From contig CAMOHV010000125.1 of NCBI GenBank assembly GCA_946615275.1, positions 1-5,256 of the forward strand: a DNA stretch of 5,256 bases, read 5' to 3'. The first letter of the stretch is position 1. Every line of letters starts with the position of its first letter. Source of the DNA: an uncultured Verrucomicrobiota bacterium. Its GTDB lineage: Bacteria > Verrucomicrobiota > Kiritimatiellia > RFP12 > UBA1067. Below, piece after piece: positions 1 through 5,256 of the stretch. The notes beneath the pieces were generated by a model. The model saw nothing but the letters and a program-made list of their open reading frames with translations. It ran no database searches and was not told where the DNA came from. The position numbers were made by a program, and so were the translations under genes.

Positions 1-227
1 GTTATCGGGGCATCGTGCCGGCCGCTTCGCCGGGCGCGCACCTCCTCGCGGTAGACGCCGGGCATCACGCGCACGACGTCGCCCGCCTGCGCGGCCTCCA
101 TCGCGGCGTCTATGGACGCGAAGTCCGCGCCGCCTCTGGCGTCGACGTTGATTGTCCTTGCGCCCAGCGCGAACACCGCTCCGAACGACCCCGCAAGGAC
201 GAAGCCGCGAATCGAGCTGCCTTCCAT
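1..227 (-). CDS. Secreted right-handed beta-helix (pectin-lyase-like) protein, N-terminal fragment
   Basis: Translating the minus strand from the ATG at 227 gives 75 residues with no stop before the window edge, so this is the 5' part of a longer gene. It begins with a signal-peptide-like stretch: MEGSSIR, a hydrophobic core FVLAGSFGAVFAL, and probable cleavage near residues 22-24. The mature part opens with TINVDARGGADFASIDAAM, then AGDVVRVMPGVYREEV and finally DAPIT. This layout (VD..GGADF.SI..A, GD.V.V.PGVY.E.V, APIT) is the standard entry into pectin-lyase-fold proteins, including pectinesterase-like and polysaccharide-lyase-like families. Catalytic residues would lie beyond the window, so enzyme activity and substrate cannot be named. 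It starts 4 nt after the ettA stop (TAG at 234-232) and probably shares its transcript. Confidence 0.78.
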   Translation of the reverse strand, partial: MEGSSIRGFVLAGSFGAVFALGARTINVDARGGADFASIDAAMEAAQAGDVVRVMPGVYREEVRARRSGRHDAPI

Positions 228-231
228 GCCG

Positions 232-1830
<1,599 letters not shown>

Positions 1831-1835
1831 GGTCT

Positions 1836-1877
1836 GTTTGAATGTTTGAGGGTTTGAGAGTTGAGGATTGATAATTT
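1836..1877 (-). repeat. Degenerate 7-8-bp repeat forming the ettA leader
   Basis: On the plus strand the tract breaks into GTTTGAAT, GTTTGAG, GGTTTGAG, AGTTGAG and GATTGAT plus a partial unit. On the ettA sense strand, CAATCCTCAACTCTC (1870-1856) matches CAATTCTCAATTCTC of the waaA tract at 13 of 15 positions, both differences being C/T changes. The 47 nt before the ettA ATG (1877-1831) contain one G. No Shine-Dalgarno sequence can be found there. Confidence 0.7.
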
Positions 1878-1884
1878 GCGGCAG

Positions 1885-1906
1885 GGACGACGCTCCGCCG
1901 CCGTCC
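1885..1906 (-). terminator. Hairpin after the lipoprotein gene, possible attenuator or weak terminator
   Basis: In the minus-strand transcript, GGACGGCG pairs with CGUCGUCC over 8 bp around a 6-nt GCGGAG loop. It starts 3 nt after the lipoprotein stop at 1910-1912. One pair is G-U in this transcript and would be an A-C mismatch in the opposite strand, so the structure favours RNA in the direction of the operon. The following bases are CTGCCGCAAATT with no T-run, so a classical intrinsic terminator is not supported. It could instead be a processing or mRNA-stabilising element that separates expression of ettA from the genes upstream. Confidence 0.35.
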
Positions 1907-1909
1907 AGC

Positions 1910-2599
1910 CTACTTCCCTGCGAGGAAGGCGGTAGCGTCGGCGCAGGCCTGATCGGTGAGCGCGGAGAGGCACCAGCTCTGCATGTAGTTGAAGGTGTTC
2001 TCGCCGTAGCCGGCGAGGCCCACAAAGAAGATCGGCGACCAGACGACGTCCTCGAACTTCTGCTTGTAGTCGCGGTGGAAGACGATGCGGCCAGTCTTGC
2101 AGTCGTAGATGTTCAACTTCGCGGTCCAGGTCTGCGTGGAGTATTCCGCGGAGAGAATGGAGCAGAGCATCCACGCCCACTCCACGGCCTGCTCGCTGGC
2201 GGTGACGAACGGACCGTCGAAGGTGACGTCCATGGTGTAGTCGGCCGGGGCGGCGCGCAGGAGGAAGCCATGCTCCTCGAGGTGGGCCTGGGCGCGGCGG
2301 AGGAACGCCTCGCTGGCCTTGATCTGCGGGATAAGCGTCTCGGTGGTGGTGGTGGCGTAGTGCCCGCCGTACCACGCGCGGCGCCCGCGGCCGCCGTGCC
2401 ATCCGCCGTCAACGTAGACGGTCTCGTAGCCATATACGGGGATATACTCGGTGATGGTGGCGGCGAACCCGGAGAGGGCCACCTTGACGTCCCGGCCCTC
2501 GGGCGCGCGCGTCATCGAGACGGACGTCTGAGGCGTGCGGTGGAGTGTGAAGCAGCCGGCGAGGATGATCGCCGGCAGAAGGACGAGCGCTTTCTTCAT
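1910..2599 (-). CDS. Putative outer-membrane lipoprotein of unknown function
   Basis: A 229-residue protein. The N-terminus is a lipoprotein signal peptide: basic MKK, a hydrophobic core and the lipobox LAGC (13-16), so Cys16 should be lipidated. Phe at +2 rather than Asp fits sorting to the outer membrane by the E. coli rule. After that come a Gly/Tyr/Trp-rich stretch (56-81), a helix-like segment (93-111) ending in HGF, the strand-like ADYTMDVTFDGP (119-130), a hydrophobic helix (138-152) and a likely beta-hairpin WTAKLNIYDCKTGRIVF (158-174). The alternation of helix and strand is seen in several small envelope lipoprotein families, but I recognise none of them here. Its ATG overlaps the waaA stop as ATGA, with AAGGAG 8 nt upstream, so translational coupling to the Kdo transferase fusion is likely. 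An envelope role is inferred from the signal and the neighbour only. Confidence 0.88.
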   Translation of the reverse strand: MKKALVLLPAIILAGCFTLHRTPQTSVSMTRAPEGRDVKVALSGFAATITEYIPVYGYETVYVDGGWHGGRGRRAWYGGHYATTTTETLIPQIKASEAFLRRAQAHLEEHGFLLRAAPADYTMDVTFDGPFVTASEQAVEWAWMLCSILSAEYSTQTWTAKLNIYDCKTGRIVFHRDYKQKFEDVVWSPIFFVGLAGYGENTFNYMQSWCLSALTDQACADATAFLAGK

Positions 2600-5256
2600 T
2601 TGTAGTACTCCTTGATGTTCTTCCGGTATAGGGCGGACTTGATCTTCGAGATGCGGCGGTCCAGCTCGCGGTCGCCTGGGCGCTTCTTCTTCAGCGTCTC
2701 GAGCACCTTGATGGCGTCCTCGTGATGCTGGGCGGCGGCGGCGCAGTCGGCGAACTCAAGGAGATGCGGCTCGTTGTCGGGCGTCATCTTGGCGGCCTTC
2801 ATGAAGATCTTGGCGGCATCGTCGAAATGCCCGCCGCGCTTGAGGCAGATGCCGAAGTTGTGGACGGCGGCGACGTCGTGCGGCTGGACGAGGATGCGGT
2901 TCTCGTAGCAGTTCATGGCGCCCTGCACGTTGCCGATCGCGAGGAACCGGCGGCCCTGCTGGTCGAAGGTGTCGGCGAGGTTCATCAAAATGGGATCGCG
3001 GGGGTTCACCTTGGCGGCGGCGGCCCAGAGCGAGATGGCGTTCGTGGCGGCGGCTCCTCCGGCATCGGCCAGGTCGAAGCCCACCAGGACGTTCCGCCGC
3101 GCGTCCTGCGCCGCAGCGACGGAGTCGAGGAAGTCGAGATAGACGGCGCCATCGCTCCTGCCGCGCTTTATCCAGTCCATCGAAGGCTGCGCCTCGGGGG
3201 TGATGCGGCTCGCCCTCACGGGCGCACGCCCGCCGCCGGGGACGGGCTTGAAGGCGAGCCGGCCGGGAAGGACGTCGGACCAGAACGCATCCCACCGCGG
3301 GAATCTCGTCGCCGCCATGAGCGCCGGCCCAACCTCCATGTCGTCGCCCACATAGCACGCGAACACCTGCGCCGGAGAATATATGCCCGCAGCGGAGAAG
3401 TCGTCGAATCTGGCGGAGAACTCCGCGAACAGCTCGTCGGCGGAGACGACGTCGCCCGCCTCCGCCTTCACCGGCCCCGCGGCCGGCACATCGTCGCCCA
3501 TCGGGAACTTCGCCACCAGCACGTAGTCCCACCGCCCTATGCACCAAAGGCGATACCCTCCCCACTTCTCCACACATTTCCAGTGAAGTCTGCGCAGCTC
3601 CGCCATCGATCTTAGGCGCGCATTGAAAACCAAGGACTCCTTTCCGGGGAACACCGCCGGTATCAATCCCTTGAGGGCGTCTGTCGCATGGTAGCGCATC
3701 ACGCCTTCTTCGTCCACGCCCGGCCATTCCGCCGGCGCCGTGATCGCTGCATACGCGCGCCTTGCGTCGGCGATGCACCAAGGCAGAGCAGCGGAGGCGG
3801 CGGAAAGGCCGACGAACGTGGAGTAGCGCCTCTGCGGATTCATCTGGAGATACTTCCACGAGTGCTTCAACGGCTGAGTCCCGAAAAGCGCCGCGAGAGC
3901 GTAGGCAAGAACGGCGATCGCGACGACGGCCTTCCAATGCCCCTTAAGGGCATGGGTGGGCGCGGTCTCCTGACGCGCCGCCCCACCGATCTCCGCAAGG
4001 AGCCGCTTCGCGACGCGGGCGGTGACGCCGCGCCGCCGCTCCACTGCGGCGGTGGCGCGGTCCGCGAAGCCGCGCGCATATTCCGGCTCCGCGAAGAAGC
4101 GGAGCAGAGCCGCGCGAACCGCCGCCTCGCGGGCCTCCGGCGTGGGCGCGTCGGGCGTCTGCACCAGCGCGTCCGCCGCGAGAAGATCGCTCATCACCGG
4201 GCGGAAGTTCTCGGTGTACGGCCCCACGACCGTCGGCACGCCGCAGAGGCACGGCTCGATCATGTTCTGGCTGCCGTGCGCAGAGAGCGACTTCCCAACG
4301 AACGCGACCTTCGCGATCCCGAAGAGCCCCATCATCTCGCCCGTCGTGTCGCAGAGAAATACGGAGAATTGAGAATTGGGGATTGGGGATTGGGGATTTT
4401 CATCGCCCCGGCTGCGGCGAACTACGGAGAAGCCTGCGGCGAGGATGTTCGCCTCCACTGCGTCCGCCTTCTCGAAGTGGCGCGGGGCTATGACGAGCTT
4501 CACGTCGGGGCGCGTCTTCACGAGCTCAGCGTACGCGCGGAGCATCATCTCGTCCTCGCCTGGCCAGGTAGAGCCTCCAAGAAGAATGTCCCCTTCCCCG
4601 ATCCATTCGCGGAGCTCGCGCTCCTTAGCTGGGTTGCGCTTCGCGACGTCGAACTTGAACGAGCCGGTCACCTCAACCGCGGCAGGGTCGGCGCCGGCGG
4701 CGATCAGGCGCTCCGCGTCGAGGTCGCTCTGCGCGAAGATGCGCGTGAAGCACCTGAGCACCTCGCCGAAGAACCATCTAAGGGCCTTGTAGCGCGGGGC
4801 GCTGCGGTCGGAGACGCGCGCGTTGACGAGATAGAGCGGCACTTTGCGCCTCTTGAGCGCGCGTATGAAGTTGGGCCATATCTCGGTCTCGGTGAGGATC
4901 ACGGCGCGCGGGCGCACCACGTCCAGCGCACGCTTCACGCATCCGTTGAAGTCGAGCGGATTGTAGATGAGGACGTCCCGCGGATCGAGCAGCTTCTCCG
5001 CCGTCTTCCATCCCGTGGAGCTGGTGGTCGAGAACACGAAGCGGACGCCCGGGCTCGTCCTTCTCATCTCCTCCATGAGCTGCGCGGCCACCTGCACCTC
5101 GCCAACGGAGACCGCGTGCACCCACACTGCCCCGTCCTCGGCGAACCCGTCTAGGCGCCGCCGCACGTCATCGGGATAGCGGCCGAAGCGGTCCCCCATG
5201 CGCGCGCGGTATCCGCCGCGCCTCTTCATCCTCAGGAGGAACGACGGCATCATCGC
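2596..5256 (-). CDS. waaA: Kdo transferase (WaaA/KdtA) fused to a membrane/TPR C-terminal extension; N-terminus cut by the window edge
   Basis: Residues are numbered from the ATG at 5253. Residues 1-425 match WaaA, the inner-membrane GT-B enzyme that transfers Kdo from CMP-Kdo to lipid A precursor. Visible landmarks are HAVSVGE with the expected catalytic base Glu52, TETEIWPN (121-128), NARVSDRS (144-151), GSFKFD (197-202), STWPGEDE (228-235), PRHFEKAD (257-264), CDTTGEMM (301-308) and GPYTENF (344-350). E. coli WaaA is 425 residues and ends about here. This frame continues to residue 885 without a stop: a hydrophobic segment at 441-458, a weaker one at 479-494, an unassigned region at 500-735, and about three TPR-like units at 755-861. 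Residues 286-297 come from a heptamer repeat. About 16 residues of the usual N-terminal membrane anchor are missing and the frame is open at 5254-5256, so the true start probably lies outside. The transferase call is firm; the role of the extension is unknown. Confidence 0.93.
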   Translation of the reverse strand, partial: AMMPSFLLRMKRRGGYRARMGDRFGRYPDDVRRRLDGFAEDGAVWVHAVSVGEVQVAAQLMEEMRRTSPGVRFVFSTTSSTGWKTAEKLLDPRDVLIYNPLDFNGCVKRALDVVRPRAVILTETEIWPNFIRALKRRKVPLYLVNARVSDRSAPRYKALRWFFGEVLRCFTRIFAQSDLDAERLIAAGADPAAVEVTGSFKFDVAKRNPAKERELREWIGEGDILLGGSTWPGEDEMMLRAYAELVKTRPDVKLVIAPRHFEKADAVEANILAAGFSVVRRSRGDENPQSPIPNSQFSVFLCDTTGEMMGLFGIAKVAFVGKSLSAHGSQNMIEPCLCGVPTVVGPYTENFRPVMSDLLAADALVQTPDAPTPEAREAAVRAALLRFFAEPEYARGFADRATAAVERRRGVTARVAKRLLAEIGGAARQETAPTHALKGHWKAVVAIAVLAYALAALFGTQPLKHSWKYLQMNPQRRYSTFVGLSAASAALPWCIADARRAYAAITAPAEWPGVDEEGVMRYHATDALKGLIPAVFPGKESLVFNARLRSMAELRRLHWKCVEKWGGYRLWCIGRWDYVLVAKFPMGDDVPAAGPVKAEAGDVVSADELFAEFSARFDDFSAAGIYSPAQVFACYVGDDMEVGPALMAATRFPRWDAFWSDVLPGRLAFKPVPGGGRAPVRASRITPEAQPSMDWIKRGRSDGAVYLDFLDSVAAAQDARRNVLVGFDLADAGGAAATNAISLWAAAAKVNPRDPILMNLADTFDQQGRRFLAIGNVQGAMNCYENRILVQPHDVAAVHNFGICLKRGGHFDDAAKIFMKAAKMTPDNEPHLLEFADCAAAAQHHEDAIKVLETLKKKRPGDRELDRRISKIKSALYRKNIKEYYK
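2608..2613 (-). promoter_or_regulatory. Ribosome binding site of the lipoprotein gene
   Basis: AAGGAG on the minus strand, 8 nt before the ATG at 2599 and lying within the last codons of the waaA fusion. It fixes the lipoprotein start at the ATGA overlap. It also shows that this genome uses Shine-Dalgarno initiation, in contrast to the ettA leader. Confidence 0.85.
3937..3953. repeat. Short inverted repeat near the WaaA/extension junction
   Basis: ATGCCC and GGGCAT form perfect 6-bp arms around a 5-nt CTTAA centre. The centre also gives a 10-bp palindrome, CCCTTAAGGG, at 3941-3950. It encodes residues 434-439, just after the point where an ordinary WaaA would end and just before the membrane segment of the extension. 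It is short enough to be chance and has no T-run to make it a terminator. Confidence 0.4.
4364..4398 (-). repeat. Five-unit heptamer tandem repeat inside waaA
   Basis: On the plus strand the tract is two GAGAATT units followed by three GGGGATT units, 35 bp in all. In the gene's sense strand it has no G at all and is richer in A+T than its surroundings. It is read in frame as NPQSPIPNSQFS (residues 286-297), between the strand ending FSVVRRS and the conserved CDTTGEM. Against E. coli WaaA as I remember it, this loop is about six residues longer here. It resembles the G-free tract in front of ettA at 1836-1877. The unit length of 7 is not a multiple of 3, so gain or loss of one unit would shift the frame. 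Confidence 0.85.

Noticed and set aside
1831..1909. Promoter for ettA in the gap
   Set aside because: The only AT-rich bases belong to the repeat tract. I see no convincing -35/-10 pair on the minus strand.
1831..2025. N-terminal extension of EttA by 65 residues
   Set aside because: It would overlap the lipoprotein gene by more than 100 bp and read through the repeat leader. The family N-terminus fits the ATG at 1830.
2338..2358. Trinucleotide run within the lipoprotein gene
   Set aside because: It is a short run of Thr codons (TTTT, residues 83-86) and is in frame, so length change would not break the gene. It is ordinary low complexity.
4378..4398. G-quadruplex on the plus strand of the heptamer tract
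   Set aside because: There are three GGGG runs but no fourth within reach, so a canonical quadruplex is not supported.
3688..5154. Long plus-strand reading frame (488 residues) opposite waaA
   Set aside because: It lies wholly antisense to conserved WaaA codons and translates to Arg/His/Ala-rich sequence with no family motif. It is a normal by-product of GC-rich codon use.

Overview
All four recognisable genes in this window lie on the minus strand, so the region reads from right to left. It looks like a stretch of one envelope-related operon from a Gram-negative bacterium of high GC content (roughly 60-65% by eye). A Kdo transferase implies a lipid A/LPS-type outer membrane. The secreted beta-helix protein, the lipoprotein, the large TPR fusion and the short CAAT/CTC-type repeats together suggest the PVC group (Kiritimatiellota/Verrucomicrobiota-like, possibly an uncultured gut or rumen genome). 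That placement is an inference; no marker gene proves it.

Layout in transcription order. (1) 5256-2596: a Kdo transferase (WaaA/KdtA) cut at its N-terminus by the window edge and fused in frame to a C-terminal extension of about 460 residues, with a membrane segment, a domain I cannot firmly identify, and about three TPR repeats. (2) 2599-1910: a 229-residue lipoprotein of unknown function whose ATG overlaps the waaA stop (ATGA), with a clear AAGGAG ribosome binding site. (3) A 79-bp gap (1909-1831) with a short hairpin followed by a G-poor repeat tract. (4) 1830-232: an ABC-F translation factor, EttA, complete and with both ATPase sites intact. (5) 227-1: the start of a secreted right-handed beta-helix (pectin-lyase-like) protein, 4 nt after ettA and running off the left edge.

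How the parts fit: the Kdo transferase-TPR fusion and the lipoprotein look translationally coupled and probably share an envelope role. EttA is a ribosome-gating housekeeping factor that appears to share the transcript, although the hairpin and unusual leader before it may separate its expression from the upstream pair. The beta-helix protein would be exported.

The most unusual signals are: (a) the WaaA fusion; (b) a five-unit heptamer repeat inserted in frame in waaA, encoding an Asn/Pro/Gln/Ser-rich loop; and (c) a diverged relative of the same repeat forming the leader of ettA, which lacks a Shine-Dalgarno sequence although two other genes in the window have one. I saw no RNA genes, CRISPR array, insertion sequence, transposase or integrase.
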